NCBI GenBank assembly: GCA_963771025.1
Contig: CAVYRL010000001.1
Coordinates: forward strand, 682,001-746,000
Direction: 5' to 3'
Source: Miltoncostaea sp963771025
GTDB taxonomy: Bacteria > Actinomycetota > Thermoleophilia > Miltoncostaeales > Miltoncostaeaceae
Length of the DNA stretch: 64,000 bases
Shown: positions 22,902 to 32,179 of the stretch, piece by piece
Position numbering within the stretch: the stretch's first letter is position 1
How the letters are laid out: every line of letters begins with the position of its first letter
The notes under the pieces: model-generated
Databases searched by the model: none
Seen by the model: the letters and a program-made list of their open reading frames with translations, nothing else
Told to the model about the DNA's origin: nothing
Program-made: the position numbers and the translations under genes

Positions 22902-25445
22902 CCGGTGGGGGCGGCCACCTTGGGCGCGCTGCCGGCGGCCGCGCGCGCCTCCTCGAGCCGCGCCGTCGCCTCTTCGCGCGTGACCTCGTGGCCCTTCTCG
23001 CGCTTCCAGATCACGAAGCCGCAACCGGGGTTCTTGCGGCTCTTCCAGCTGGTGCAGCCGAAGGCGCGGCTGTTCTCGACGATCTCGCCCGGGCAACCCG
23101 GGGTGGCGCAGGGCCCGATCGGCTCCTTGGCGGCCACCGGCACGGCGTTGGTCTCGCCCCGCGCGACCATCTGGCGCGCGGTGTCGGCGTCGACCTCGGT
23201 CTTCGAGCCGCGCACCTTCTTCCAGATCACGTAGCCGCAGCCGGTCTCCGAGCGGCTCTTCCAGCTGGTGCACCCGTAGCTGCGCGTTCGCTCGACGATC
23301 TCGCCGCCGCAGCCGGGGGTCGGACAGGGGCCGATGATCTCGCGCTCGCTCTCGAGGTCCTTGCTCGAGCGGCCGGCGGCGATGTGCTCGAGCGCCTCGT
23401 CGCGGGTGATCGTGTGACCGTTCTGCTGCTTCCAGAGCGTGTAGCCGCAGCCCGGGTCCTCCTTGCCCTTGTACGTGTTGCAGCCATAGCTCTTGGGGTA
23501 CTCGACGATCTGGCCCTCGCAGCCCGGCGTCGGGCACGGCGCGAGGGGGGTGCGCTCGATCCGCAGGTCGGCCCGCTCCTTGTCGGCGAACCAGGCGACC
23601 ACCTCGCGGGTGAAGCCGTCGATCTCGCCGCGGAACTCCGAGGCCTGCTCCTCGCCGCGCTCGATGCGGTTGAGGCGCTGCTCCCAGCGGCCGGTCAGCT
23701 CGGGGCTGGTCAGCACGTGGTCGCCCAGCATGGTGACCAGCCCGATGCCCTTCTCGGTGGCCCGCAGGCCGCGGCCCTCGCGCTCGATGTACTCGGCGTC
23801 CACGAGGCGCTCGATGGTGGCCGCGCGGGTCGCCGGGGTGCCGATGCCGGCATCCTTCATGGCCTCGGCCGCCTCGTCGTCCTCAACAAGCTTGCCGGCG
23901 GTCTCCATGGCGCGCAGCAGCGTGCCCTCCGAGAAGCGGCCCGGCGGCTTGGTGCGCTTGGCGAGGGCCTCGGCCGAGAGGCAGGTGACCGCCTGGCCCA
24001 CGGCGAGCGCGGGCAGCGACTGCTCGTCCTCGTCGGGGGGCTTGGTGGCGGGGGCGTCGGTGCCCTCGGCGGTCCTCGGCGCGGCTCCGACCGACTCGCC
24101 GTAGGCGGCGCGCCAGCCGGCCTCGATCATCACCTTGCCGCGGCTGCGGAAGAGGTGCTCGGCGCAGCGGGTCTCCACCACCGTGCGCTCGAAGCGCGCG
24201 GCCGGGTGGAAAACGGCCAGGAAACGCCGGGCGACCATGTCGTAGACGCGCTGCTCGTCGCGGCTGAGGCCGGCCAGATCATGGTCGCCCTCGGTGGGGA
24301 TGATGGCGTGGTGGTCGGTGACCTTGGCGTCGTTGACCACGCGGCCCAGCGGCAGCCGGTCGAGGCCCAGCACGTACCGGGCCGGGTCGGCGTACTCGCG
24401 CGCCGCGGCGCCCACGCCGCTCACCACGCTCTTCAACTGACCCGCCAGGTCGCCGGACAGGTATCGCGAGTTGGTACGCGGGTAGGTGAGCAGCTTGTGC
24501 TGGTCGTACAGCGCCTGTGCCGCGCCCAGCGTGCGGCTGGCCGAGAAGCCGAAGCGGCTGTTGGCCTCGCGCTGGAGCGTCGTGAGATCGTAGAGCAGCG
24601 GCGGCTGCTCGACCTGCGGCTTGGTCTCGAGCGACTCGACGACGGCCTGCGCGCCGCTGGCCGCAGCGGCGATCGCCTCGGCCGGCGCGGCCTCGTCGAG
24701 GCGGTTGGTCGAGCCCTCGTGCCACAGGCCCTTGTACTGCGCGCCGCCGGCCGTCGCGAAGCCCGCCTCGACCTCCCAGTAGTCCTGGGGGACGAAGGCC
24801 GCGATGGCGCAGGTCGCGGTTGACGATCAGCGCGAGGGTCGGAGTCTGCACGCGGCCCAGCGAGAGCACCTTGCGCACGGAGCCGGCCTTGGTGGTCGCG
24901 GCGCGGGTGGCGTTCATCCCCACGAGCCAGTCGGCCTCGCTGCGGGCGCGGGCCGCGGCCTCGAGGGGCTGCATCGCCTCGTCCTCGCGCAGCGAGTCGA
25001 ACGCGTCGCGGATGGCCTTCTGCGTCATCGAGCTGAACCAGGCGCGCTTGACCGGCTTCTCGCGGGCGGCCTTCGGGGCCGTCTCCAGGATCAGCTTGAA
25101 GATCAACTCGCCCTCGCGCCCCGCGTCGCAGGCGTTGATGATCGCGTCCACGTCGGGGCGCTTCATCAGCGCGTGGAGCGACTTCAGCGTCTTGCCGGCG
25201 CGGGTGTCACGGGCCTGGTACTTGAAGTGCTCGGGGAGGATCGGCAGGTCGTCGTAGCGCCACTTCTTGTACTTCTCGTCGTACGCGTCGGGGTTGACCT
25301 GCTCGACCAGATGGCCGACGGCGAAGGCGACGATCGCCTCCGGACCCTCCCAGTGGTCGGCCACCCTCTTGGCCTTGGAGCCGAGTAGGGCTTTGGCGAC
25401 GTCCTGGGCGACGGACGGCTTCTCGCAGATGATCAGGGGCGGCAT
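22898..25445 (-). pseudogene. topB: Type IA DNA topoisomerase (TopB-like) with apparent frameshift
   Basis: A topoisomerase III-like gene of about 850 codons whose frame breaks once. The N-terminal part (25445 to about 24810) has the Toprim domain (LIICEKPSVAQDVAKALLG, DAGREGELIF) and runs in one frame to TLALIVNRDL. From about 24806 the homologous continuation (AIAAFVPQDYWEV) is in another frame, to 22898, including the catalytic tyrosine (LLTYPRTNS). Reading a lost GC in a CGCGC run at 24806-24812 would restore NRDLRAIAAF. The C-terminus has three tandem zinc-ribbon-like repeats of 60-75 residues, each with C-x-TPGC, YGC or FGC, and GCG. The ATG is leaderless (TAACCT eight bases upstream). 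Either the gene is inactivated or the assembly has an indel. Confidence 0.8.
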
Positions 25446-25453
25446 GGCGGCGG

Positions 25454-25459
25454 AGGTTA
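25454..25459 (-). promoter_or_regulatory. -10 box, leaderless topoisomerase gene
   Basis: TAACCT on the minus strand ends eight bases before ATG 25445, supporting that start over an in-frame GTG at 25463. Confidence 0.5.
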
Positions 25460-25503
25460 GCACCGCCCCCGGCGATCTCGCCTGGGTCGTCGTGCGGGCC
25501 CTT

Positions 25504-26538
25504 TCAGGGCCCGGAGATGACCGCCTCGGCCCGCCGGTAGGCCTCGTCCGGCACGGTCTTGAGCTCGCTCACGGCATCCGAGAGGGGCACGTCGGTGATC
25601 GTGTTGCCGAGGATCGCGACCATCCGGCCGAACCCGCCTTCGGCGACCACCTCGGCCGCACGCGTGCCGTACCGGGTGGCCAGGACGCGGTCGAAGGCCG
25701 TGGGGGTGCCACCCCTCTGAACGTGCCCGAGGACGACCGGCCGCGCCTCGGCTCCGGTCTCGGCGGAGATGCGCTCCGCCAGCCGCTCGGCCACCCCGAT
25801 CTTGGCGAGCTGGGCGTGGCCGAAGTCGTCGAGCTCGGCCGCGGCGTCCTCGTCGCCCAGCTCCACGCCCTCGCTGACGACGATGATCGCGTACCCCCGG
25901 CCGCGGGCGCGCCGGTCGGTGACCCGGTGGCAGACGGCCTCGATCGACACGGGCTGCTCGGGGATCAGGATGGCGTGGGCGCCGCCCGCGGTGCCCGACT
26001 CCAGCGCGATCCATCCGGCGTGCCGGCCCATCACCTCGACGACGATCACGCGGTCGTGCGACTCGGCGGTGGTGTGCAGGCGGTCGATGGCGTCGGTCGC
26101 GATCTGCACCGCGGTCCAGAAGCCGAACGTGAAGTCGGTTCCCGAGAGATCGTTGTCGATCGTCTTGGGCACGCCGACCACGGGGAGGTCGAACTCGGCG
26201 TGCAGCCGCCGCGCGACCCCCAGGGTGTCCTCGCCGCCGATCGCGATGAGGGCGTCGAGCCCCATGTCCTCGAACGCGCGGACGCAGTTCGCGCCGCCGT
26301 CGGCATCCTTGAAGGGATTGGTGCGCGAGCTGCCGAGGATCGTGCCGCCCCGGGTCAGGATCGGCGCCACGACGTCCCGGTCGAGGGGCCGCGTGTCGCG
26401 CTGCAGGAGGCCGCGCCAGCCGCCGTGGAGGCCGACGTGCTCGTTGCCGAACGTCGCGGAGCCCACGCGGACCGCCGCGCGGATGACCGCGTTGAGCCCG
26501 GGGCAGTCGCCCCCACCGGTGAGTACGCCGACTCGCAC
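25504..26538 (-). CDS. pfkA: 6-phosphofructokinase, PPi-dependent-type active site
   Basis: A 344-residue glycolytic enzyme phosphorylating fructose 6-phosphate at C1. The fold signatures are TGGGDCPGLNAVIR, PKTIDNDLSGTD and MGRHAGWIA. ATP-PFKs have GGDGS and P-G-TIDND; here these are GGEDT and P-K-TIDND. An acidic residue at the first site and Lys at the second are the hallmarks of pyrophosphate-using enzymes, such as that of Amycolatopsis methanolica. PPi is therefore the likely phosphoryl donor and the reaction may be reversible. GTG 26538 is leaderless (TAGGCT seven bases upstream). Confidence 0.93.
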   Translation of the reverse strand: MRVGVLTGGGDCPGLNAVIRAAVRVGSATFGNEHVGLHGGWRGLLQRDTRPLDRDVVAPILTRGGTILGSSRTNPFKDADGGANCVRAFEDMGLDALIAIGGEDTLGVARRLHAEFDLPVVGVPKTIDNDLSGTDFTFGFWTAVQIATDAIDRLHTTAESHDRVIVVEVMGRHAGWIALESGTAGGAHAILIPEQPVSIEAVCHRVTDRRARGRGYAIIVVSEGVELGDEDAAAELDDFGHAQLAKIGVAERLAERISAETGAEARPVVLGHVQRGGTPTAFDRVLATRYGTRAAEVVAEGGFGRMVAILGNTITDVPLSDAVSELKTVPDEAYRRAEAVISGP

Positions 26539-26545
26539 GGCCCGC

Positions 26546-26551
26546 AGCCTA
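26546..26551 (-). promoter_or_regulatory. -10 box of pfkA overlapping PAP2 stop codon
   Basis: TAGGCT on the minus strand. Its TAG is the stop codon of the upstream PAP2 gene, and it ends seven bases before GTG 26538. Confidence 0.6.
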
Positions 26552-27418
26552 CCCGTCGGGCGGAAGCGCCGCGCGCTGCAGCAGCACGGTGAGGACCGCT
26601 CCCAGCACGGCGCACGCGGCGGCGCACGTCACCGCGGCGGCCGCGAAGGCGGTGCTGTTGCCGACGAAGTCGATCACGTCGAGCCGTCGCTCGAGCGCGG
26701 TGCCCACCACGATCACGAACACCGCGCCCACGACCACGGCGGCGATCGCGCCGAGGCGCGTCGCCACCGACGGCCCCCCCGCGCGCAGCTCACCCGTGCC
26801 GCCGGTCGCCACGATCACGGCGGTCACCGCGGCGGCCCAGCCGACGCACACCAGGTAACCGGCGATCACCTCGCTCGGCCGGTGCCAGTCCAGCGCGAGC
26901 ACGGCCATCCCCACCGCGGCGGCGTACCCGCACCCGGAGACCGCGGCCACCCATCGCAGCGCCGGCGGCGCGACCAGCACAAGGGCCATCGCGAGGGACA
27001 TCGCGACGGTCACGTGGCCGCTGGGGAAGGCGCCCGGGCTGGGATCGAGCCCGTTGACCAGGTCCGGCCGGTCGAGCGTGCTCTTGAGGAACTGCGTGGT
27101 GAGGTTCGCGCCCAGCACGATGACGCCCGCCCCCACGGCGAGGCGGGGGCGGCCGCGGACGAGCGCGACGGCCATGATGGCGAGGCCGAAGAGGGCCAGG
27201 GACGAGACGCTGATGGTGTCGAGGAGGCTTTGGGTGCTCGAGTAGGCCCTCGGCTCCTCGAGGGCCGACAGCCGTCCCCTGGCGGCGTCGTCCAGGCGCT
27301 GGCCCTCGGCGGTGCGGATCGCGATGAGAAAGGTGATCGCGGTGCCCGCGGCGCACGCGGCGGCGAGCGCGGCGAACCAGCCGACGACGGGTGACCCCGG
27401 GTCGCGGGAAGCGGGCAT
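26549..27418 (-). CDS. PAP2-superfamily membrane phosphatase
   Basis: A 289-residue membrane protein with about six hydrophobic segments and the three PAP2 phosphatase motifs: K-x6-RP in KSTLDRPD, PSGH in AFPSGHVTV, and the third motif modified as DWHRPSEVIAGY. Members dephosphorylate lipid phosphates such as phosphatidate or undecaprenyl pyrophosphate at the outer face of the membrane. ATG 27418 is fixed by a leaderless -10 (TAGATT) seven bases upstream; longer in-frame starts would run through that promoter. It is divergent from the GGDEF/HD-GYP gene and its stop overlaps the pfkA promoter. Confidence 0.85.
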   Translation of the reverse strand: MPASRDPGSPVVGWFAALAAACAAGTAITFLIAIRTAEGQRLDDAARGRLSALEEPRAYSSTQSLLDTISVSSLALFGLAIMAVALVRGRPRLAVGAGVIVLGANLTTQFLKSTLDRPDLVNGLDPSPGAFPSGHVTVAMSLAMALVLVAPPALRWVAAVSGCGYAAAVGMAVLALDWHRPSEVIAGYLVCVGWAAAVTAVIVATGGTGELRAGGPSVATRLGAIAAVVVGAVFVIVVGTALERRLDVIDFVGNSTAFAAAAVTCAAACAVLGAVLTVLLQRAALPPDG

Positions 27419-27425
27419 GGACGAC

Positions 27426-27431
27426 AATCTA
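27426..27431 (-). promoter_or_regulatory. -10 box, leaderless PAP2 gene
   Basis: TAGATT on the minus strand ends seven bases before ATG 27418. Confidence 0.6.
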
Positions 27432-27474
27432 CGGCGCTCAAGTAAGAGCCCGGCCGGGCCGAAGGTCGCTATGC

Positions 27475-29520
27475 ATGGATGCACTCCCTCCGAGCCGCGA
27501 CGGCGCGGTCGGCCGGGTTCTCGTGGCACACCGCGGGACGGCGGTTCGACGCGCTCTGCGAGGCCCCCTGATCGACGCCGGCCACGAGATCATCGAGGCC
27601 GAGGACGCCGCGCGGGCGCTGGAGATCGTCGCGACGAGCGAGATCGCACTCGTGGCGGCCGAGTCCGACCTCTGCGACGACCGGGGCCAGTCGCTGATCG
27701 CGTGCCTGCGGGCGGGTCCCGCGCTCGGGCCCGCGGTGCTCGCGGTGGTGACGCGCGAGGACGAGCTCGGCGTGCTGGCGGCCATCGACGACGGCGCCGA
27801 CGATCACGTCACCATGCCGATCAACGCCCGCGACCTCCTGGTGAGGGTGGCCGTCTGTCTCACCGGCGAGCGCCGCCGCGCCGCATTCGAGCAGGACGCC
27901 CTGCGCCGGATCGCCGTCGCCGTCGCCAGCGAGACCTCGCCCGAGGGCATCTTCAACCTGGTCGCCGAGGAGCTCGCCCGGGTCCTCGCGGTCGCGGGCG
28001 GCGCCGTGGTGCGCTTCGACGACGGCGAGGCCACCTTCGTCGGGCGGTGGTCGGCGCGCGCCGGCGCGTGGCCCTCGGGCGATCTGACCGTGCCGCTCAC
28101 CGATCCGCTGACCTCGGTGGAGGTGGACCATCCGCGAGAGGCCTCCCGCGCCGACGACTTCCGCGCCTTCGCCGGCGCCGTGCCCTGGGTGCTCGACCCC
28201 CGCTCGTTCCGGGGCAGCGTGGCCGCCCCGGTGAAGGTGGACGACCGGCTCTGGGGAGCCGTGATCGTCGCGACCGACGGCGACGAGCCCCTCCCGCGGG
28301 GCACCGATCGCCGCCTCGCCCGTTTCGCGGAGCTGGTGTCGCTGGCGATCGGCAACGCCGAGGTGCGCGCCGAGCTGGCCTGGCGCGCGGCCACCGATCC
28401 GCTCACCGGCCTCGTCAACCGCGGTGTCTTCGAGGAGCGCCTCGCCGAGGAGGTCGCCCGGTCGCGGCGCCACGGTCGCGAGCTGTCGCTGGCCGTCCTC
28501 GACCTCGACATGTTCAAGGCCGTCAACGACTCCCACGGGCACGTGGTGGGCGACGCGGTGCTGCGCGAGGCCGCGCTGCGCCTGGCCTCGCGCGTGAGGG
28601 AGGGCGACGTGCTCGCCCGCATCGGCGGCGAGGAGTTCGCCTGGCTGATGCCCGAGACCGACGGCATGGAGGCGTGGCAGGCGACCGAGAGGGCGCGGGC
28701 GGCGATGTCGGAGATGCCCTTCCCGGAGGTCGGCCGCGTGACCGTCTCGGGCGGGGTCTGCGACCTCGATCGCGCACACGACTCCGATGGGCTCTACCGG
28801 CAGGCCGACGCCGCCCTGTACTGGGCCAAGCGCAACGGCCGCGACGTCGTGTTCCTCTACACCCCCGAGGCCATGGAGGCGCTCGGCGAGGAGGAGCGGG
28901 CCGCGGAGTTGCGCCGCAATCAGGCGTTTCAGAGCATCCGCGTCCTTGCCCGGGCGGTGGACGCCAAGGACCCGTCGACGCGCCGCCACTCGGAGCGGGT
29001 CGCGGGCCTTGCGGAGGCTCTGGCGCGGATCATCGGCTGGCGCCCCGAGGGCATCGCGCTGCTGCGCGAGGCCGCCCTGGTCCACGACGTCGGCAAGATC
29101 GCAGTGTCCGACACCATCCTCTTCAAGCCCGACGTGCTCACCGAGACGGAGATGGCCAAGGTGAGCCTGCACTCGGTGCTCGGCGCCGAGATGCTCTCCG
29201 ACGTCCTGACGCCCGAGCAGACCTCGTGGGTGCGCGCTCACCACGAGCGCTGGGACGGCCGCGGCTACCCCGAGGGCCTGGCGGGCGAGGAGGTGCCGGA
29301 GGGCGCGCGCATCCTCCACCTGGCGGACGCATGGGACGTCATGACGAGCAACCGCCCATACGTGGCCCCGATGAGCCCGGAGGCCGCCCTGGCGGAGTGC
29401 CGCCGGCTGGCCGGCGCCCAGTTCTGGCAGGACGCGGTGGCCGCCCTCGAGATCCTGGCCGAGGCCGGCGCGCTGAGCGCCGCCGACCTGGAGCGGCGGG
29501 CAACCCTGGAGCGCATCTAG
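27475..29520 (+). CDS. Bifunctional c-di-GMP enzyme: REC-like, GAF, GGDEF, HD-GYP
   Basis: A 681-residue signalling protein able in principle both to make and break cyclic di-GMP. Domains: a receiver-like domain (about 12-125) that looks degenerate, because the usual phospho-Asp strand reads VAAESDL and the conserved Lys is replaced (TMPINARDL); a GAF domain (about 140-300); GGDEF with an active GGEEF (about 384-388); and HD-GYP with HDVGKI (about 537) and GYPEGL. The start is ATG 27475, a few bases after a possible alternative out of frame. It shares its C-terminal 400 residues with the protein at 36006 and is probably a recent relative. Cytosolic; no membrane segment. Confidence 0.9.
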   Translation: MDALPPSRDGAVGRVLVAHRGTAVRRALRGPLIDAGHEIIEAEDAARALEIVATSEIALVAAESDLCDDRGQSLIACLRAGPALGPAVLAVVTREDELGVLAAIDDGADDHVTMPINARDLLVRVAVCLTGERRRAAFEQDALRRIAVAVASETSPEGIFNLVAEELARVLAVAGGAVVRFDDGEATFVGRWSARAGAWPSGDLTVPLTDPLTSVEVDHPREASRADDFRAFAGAVPWVLDPRSFRGSVAAPVKVDDRLWGAVIVATDGDEPLPRGTDRRLARFAELVSLAIGNAEVRAELAWRAATDPLTGLVNRGVFEERLAEEVARSRRHGRELSLAVLDLDMFKAVNDSHGHVVGDAVLREAALRLASRVREGDVLARIGGEEFAWLMPETDGMEAWQATERARAAMSEMPFPEVGRVTVSGGVCDLDRAHDSDGLYRQADAALYWAKRNGRDVVFLYTPEAMEALGEEERAAELRRNQAFQSIRVLARAVDAKDPSTRRHSERVAGLAEALARIIGWRPEGIALLREAALVHDVGKIAVSDTILFKPDVLTETEMAKVSLHSVLGAEMLSDVLTPEQTSWVRAHHERWDGRGYPEGLAGEEVPEGARILHLADAWDVMTSNRPYVAPMSPEAALAECRRLAGAQFWQDAVAALEILAEAGALSAADLERRATLERI

Positions 29521-29539
29521 GCCATCGGCGAGCCGCCGC

Positions 29540-30592
29540 TCACCCGGTGCCGGCGAGCTCCTCGTCGGGCACCAGGCAGCGGGCCGCGTTGCGCCCGTCG
29601 GCCTTGGCCCGGTAGAGCATGCGATCGGCGAGTCGCACCATCTCCTGCGGGCTGCCGGCGGCAGCCAGCTCGCAGACCCCGGCCGAGATCGTGAGGGTGC
29701 CGACGGCCTCGAACGGCGCTCCTGAGACGGCGTCGAGAGCGCGGGCGGCCGCGGCCATCGATCCCGCGGTGTCGGTGCGCGGCAGGATCCAGGCGAACTC
29801 CTCCCCGCCGATCCGGCTGACCGCCTCGCCGCGGCGGGCGATGCCGACCAGGCGGCGGCCGACCTCGATCAGGACGCGGTCGCCGAGCTGGTGGCCGAAG
29901 CGGTCGTTGACGCTCTTGAAGCTGTCGAGGTCGAGCATCACGAGGCTCAGCGGATCGCCGTGCCTGCCCGCCCGCTCAGCCTCGACCTCGAGCAGGCCGT
30001 CGAAGGTGCGCCGGTTGCCCAGCCCGGTCAGCGGGTCGGTGCCCGCGAGCGAGGCGAGATGAGTGCGTGCCTCGTGTGTCGCGGCTGCCAGCGACACGAG
30101 GTCGGCGAACGGCGCGAGGCGCTCGCCGGCGTGGCGCCCCACTCGCGCGGCCGGCCCGTCGGCCGCCAGCGCGCCCCATGTGTCTCCACGCACCGCGATC
30201 GGAGCGACCGCGTGGGCGCGCCCGTCCGAGCGGACCTCCTGGGGGCGTCCGCTGCGCAGGCACGCGGCGATCGGTCCCCTGACCGCGATGCTGGAGTCCA
30301 GGGCGTGCGCGCCGGCGCCGAACGACGCGGTCACCAGCCCGTGGTCTCCGTCGGCGCGAAGCACCACGGCCCGCTCCGCGCGCAGCATCCAGGCCGCGCG
30401 CTCGGCGATCAGCAGGGCCGCCGAGCCGAGGTCGTCCGCCTCGGCCAGCCCGCGGATCGCGGTCCCCAGCGCGGTGCGGTCCCTGCGGGCCGGCGCGCCG
30501 GTCCCGGATACGCCGTCATCGCCTCCGAAACGTCCCGGGGGTCGCGCCCACCACCTTCGCCGTGAAGCCACGCCGCCTCCGTCGTCCGTCAC
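29540..30592 (-). CDS. GAF-GGDEF diguanylate cyclase
   Basis: A 350-residue protein that should convert two GTP to c-di-GMP. A GAF-like sensor (about 40-175, with AERAAWMLRAERAVVL and FADLVSLAAATHEA) precedes a GGDEF domain (about 180-340) with an intact GGEEF near 262, DPLTGLGNRRTF and LDLDSFKSVND. An RxxD-type inhibitory site is not obvious. It starts at GTG 30592. It is convergent with the HD-GYP gene, 20 bases between stops. No membrane segment; the signal sensed by the GAF domain is unknown. Confidence 0.88.
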   Translation of the reverse strand: MTDDGGGVASRRRWWARPPGRFGGDDGVSGTGAPARRDRTALGTAIRGLAEADDLGSAALLIAERAAWMLRAERAVVLRADGDHGLVTASFGAGAHALDSSIAVRGPIAACLRSGRPQEVRSDGRAHAVAPIAVRGDTWGALAADGPAARVGRHAGERLAPFADLVSLAAATHEARTHLASLAGTDPLTGLGNRRTFDGLLEVEAERAGRHGDPLSLVMLDLDSFKSVNDRFGHQLGDRVLIEVGRRLVGIARRGEAVSRIGGEEFAWILPRTDTAGSMAAAARALDAVSGAPFEAVGTLTISAGVCELAAAGSPQEMVRLADRMLYRAKADGRNAARCLVPDEELAGTG

Positions 30593-30678
30593 CGCCGGCC
30601 GGATTCTGCGTCACTGCGCCACGGATCGTCACCCCTGTGGAGAAGGATCTGCCCGCTCGGAGCGGCTATGGGGCCTGA

Positions 30679-30714
30679 CACATGCGAGGGGCCGCGCCGG
30701 CCCTGTGACATGTG
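30679..30714 (-). terminator. Stem-loop after the 90-residue ORF
   Basis: An outer pair CACATG/CATGTG (30679-30684 and 30709-30714) encloses GGGCC/GGCCC pairs. It begins one base after the stop of the minus-strand ORF and lacks a T-run. Confidence 0.45.
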
Positions 30715-30715
30715 C

Positions 30716-30988
30716 TCAGTCGCAGCGCAGATCGACCGGCGCGCCCCCGGCCGCCAGCGAGTCGCCGGCCTTGAGGGGCCCGACCACCACGCCGGCCGCG
30801 ACCGGACCGAGGTCGGCGATGCGCATCTTGGTCCGGCAGACCGGCTGGGCGACCCCGCCGAAGGCGGCTTCGGCCAGGCGCCGCGCCTCGTCGGCGTCGC
30901 GTGCCGCGACAAGCACCTGCTCGTGCTGGAACGGGCCCTCCCAGCCGCTGGTGGCGGCGAAGAGTCGGAGGGCCTGGCCGGGGTCCAT
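30716..30988 (-). CDS. Small hypothetical protein, 90 residues
   Basis: Not recognised. The protein has a helix-rich N-terminal half (VLVAARDADEARRLAEAAFG, resembling ferredoxin-like or monooxygenase-like small folds) and a C-terminal half with GPVAAGVVVGPLKAGDSLA. Two Cys residues lie near residue 51 and near the C-terminus. Coding support comes from strong codon bias, a leaderless -10 (TACCGT) six bases before the ATG, and a stem-loop just after the stop. It is divergent from the L,D-transpeptidase gene. Confidence 0.6.
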   Translation of the reverse strand: MDPGQALRLFAATSGWEGPFQHEQVLVAARDADEARRLAEAAFGGVAQPVCRTKMRIADLGPVAAGVVVGPLKAGDSLAAGGAPVDLRCD

Positions 30989-30994
30989 GCGGAC

Positions 30995-31000
30995 ACGGTA
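30995..31000 (-). promoter_or_regulatory. -10 box, leaderless small ORF
   Basis: TACCGT on the minus strand ends six bases before ATG 30988. Confidence 0.5.
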
Positions 31001-31072
31001 GCCCTCCGGCTAAGGATTCGCCGCTCGATGTCGAATACGCGGCACGTGGCCCATTGAGAACGGGAGTGAGAG

Positions 31073-32125
31073 ATGAGAGTCGGTCGATGGGCGGCGCCGC
31101 TCGCGGCGACCGCGGCGCTCGCCGTTCCCGCGCTGGCGACGGCTGCCGATCCGCCCGCCGCCCCGGCGCCTGCGGCGGCGGCACCGGCCGGTCTTCATGT
31201 CGCCACGTTCACGGCGCCGACGCGGGTGTTCGTGGGCCGGCGCGCCACCCTCAAGGGGCGGGTCGCTCCCGCCGCCGCCGTTCCCGTGGTCGTGGAGAAG
31301 CTCGAGAACGGCGCGTGGGTACCCGTGATCACCATCCAGAGCTCCGCCGCCGGCGCGTTCGCGACCACCCTGGCCCTCGGCCCGGGCAGCGTGCGGGTGT
31401 CGGTGCAGGCCCCCGACGGCGCCATCCGGCCGAGCCGCCGCATCTCGATCGCCGTCGTCCGCCGGCTGACCGTGGCCGTCACCGCCGCGCCGCTGGAGAA
31501 CATCTCCGGCCGGCCCTTCACGGTCCGCGGGGTCGCCCTGGGCGCGACGCGCGGCGAGCGGGTCAGCCTGCAGGGTTCCCGCAACGGCAGGCCCTACAGG
31601 ACCATCGCCAAGGTGCCGGTGCGGGGCGGGAGGGTCACGGCCACCTTCACGCCCCCCGCCGGCGGTAGGTGGCGCTTCCGCCTCGTCGCGGCCCCGACGC
31701 CCGGGCGGGACTCCGGGGGCGCGGCGGCCCCGACGGCGCCGATGGCGGTGTTCGGGTCCAACCCGCACCACATCCCGAAGACGGCCTCGCACTACCTGGT
31801 GCAGGAGCTCTCGCAGACCCAGCTCTACTACTACGAGAACGGCTCGCTGCGACGCGTCTTCCCGGTGGTGTTCGGCAAGCCGTCCACGCCCACGCCGGTC
31901 GGCCGCTTCGCCGTCTACTCGAAGACCGCGGGCCCCAGCTCGGCGTTCGGGCCTCTGGTGCTCTGGTACTACCGCGGCTACGGAATCCACGGCACCGACC
32001 AGGAGTACCTGCTGTCCCGCACGTGGCGGTACTACTCCCACGGCTGCACCCGCAACTACAACGCGAACATCCTCTGGCTGTGGCCCCGGGTGCCCGTCGG
32101 CACCCCCGTGCTGAATCTGGCGTAA
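31073..32125 (+). CDS. Secreted L,D-transpeptidase with Ig-like repeats
   Basis: A 350-residue wall-modifying enzyme. Residues 1-25 are a signal peptide (WAAPLAATAALAVPALATA). Two beta-sandwich-like segments follow (about 45-130 and 135-215, each with a G-R-x-x-T-x-x-G-x-x pattern), then a YkuD catalytic domain (about 235-350) with IHGTDQ and the active-site SHGCTRNYN. It forms 3-3 peptide cross-links or attaches proteins to peptidoglycan. The ATG has GGGAG upstream. A second, smaller L,D-transpeptidase lies at 34308, but the two differ in extra domains. Confidence 0.9.
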   Translation: MRVGRWAAPLAATAALAVPALATAADPPAAPAPAAAAPAGLHVATFTAPTRVFVGRRATLKGRVAPAAAVPVVVEKLENGAWVPVITIQSSAAGAFATTLALGPGSVRVSVQAPDGAIRPSRRISIAVVRRLTVAVTAAPLENISGRPFTVRGVALGATRGERVSLQGSRNGRPYRTIAKVPVRGGRVTATFTPPAGGRWRFRLVAAPTPGRDSGGAAAPTAPMAVFGSNPHHIPKTASHYLVQELSQTQLYYYENGSLRRVFPVVFGKPSTPTPVGRFAVYSKTAGPSSAFGPLVLWYYRGYGIHGTDQEYLLSRTWRYYSHGCTRNYNANILWLWPRVPVGTPVLNLA

Positions 32126-32166
32126 CGCCCACCCACCCCACCCCGCGGGTCCCGGCAGGGTGGTGC

Positions 32167-32172
32167 TAGCGT
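32167..32172 (+). promoter_or_regulatory. -10 box, leaderless secreted protein gene
   Basis: TAGCGT ends seven bases before ATG 32180, with no ribosome site between. Confidence 0.6.
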
Positions 32173-32179
32173 CGCGCCG

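Noticed and set aside
24800..24815. Programmed ribosomal frameshift in the topoisomerase gene
   Set aside because: No slippery heptamer or downstream pseudoknot is evident, and topoisomerases are not known to use one. A mutation or sequence error is simpler.
27441..27474. A leaderless -10 for the HD-GYP gene at 27475
   Set aside because: No TANNNT lies 6-9 bases before ATG 27475; nearby TATGCA and TAAGAG do not fit the pattern, so I assign no promoter.
26549..27529. Longer PAP2 protein starting at 27529
   Set aside because: The extension overlaps the divergent HD-GYP gene and would bury the TAGATT promoter; ATG 27418 fits.
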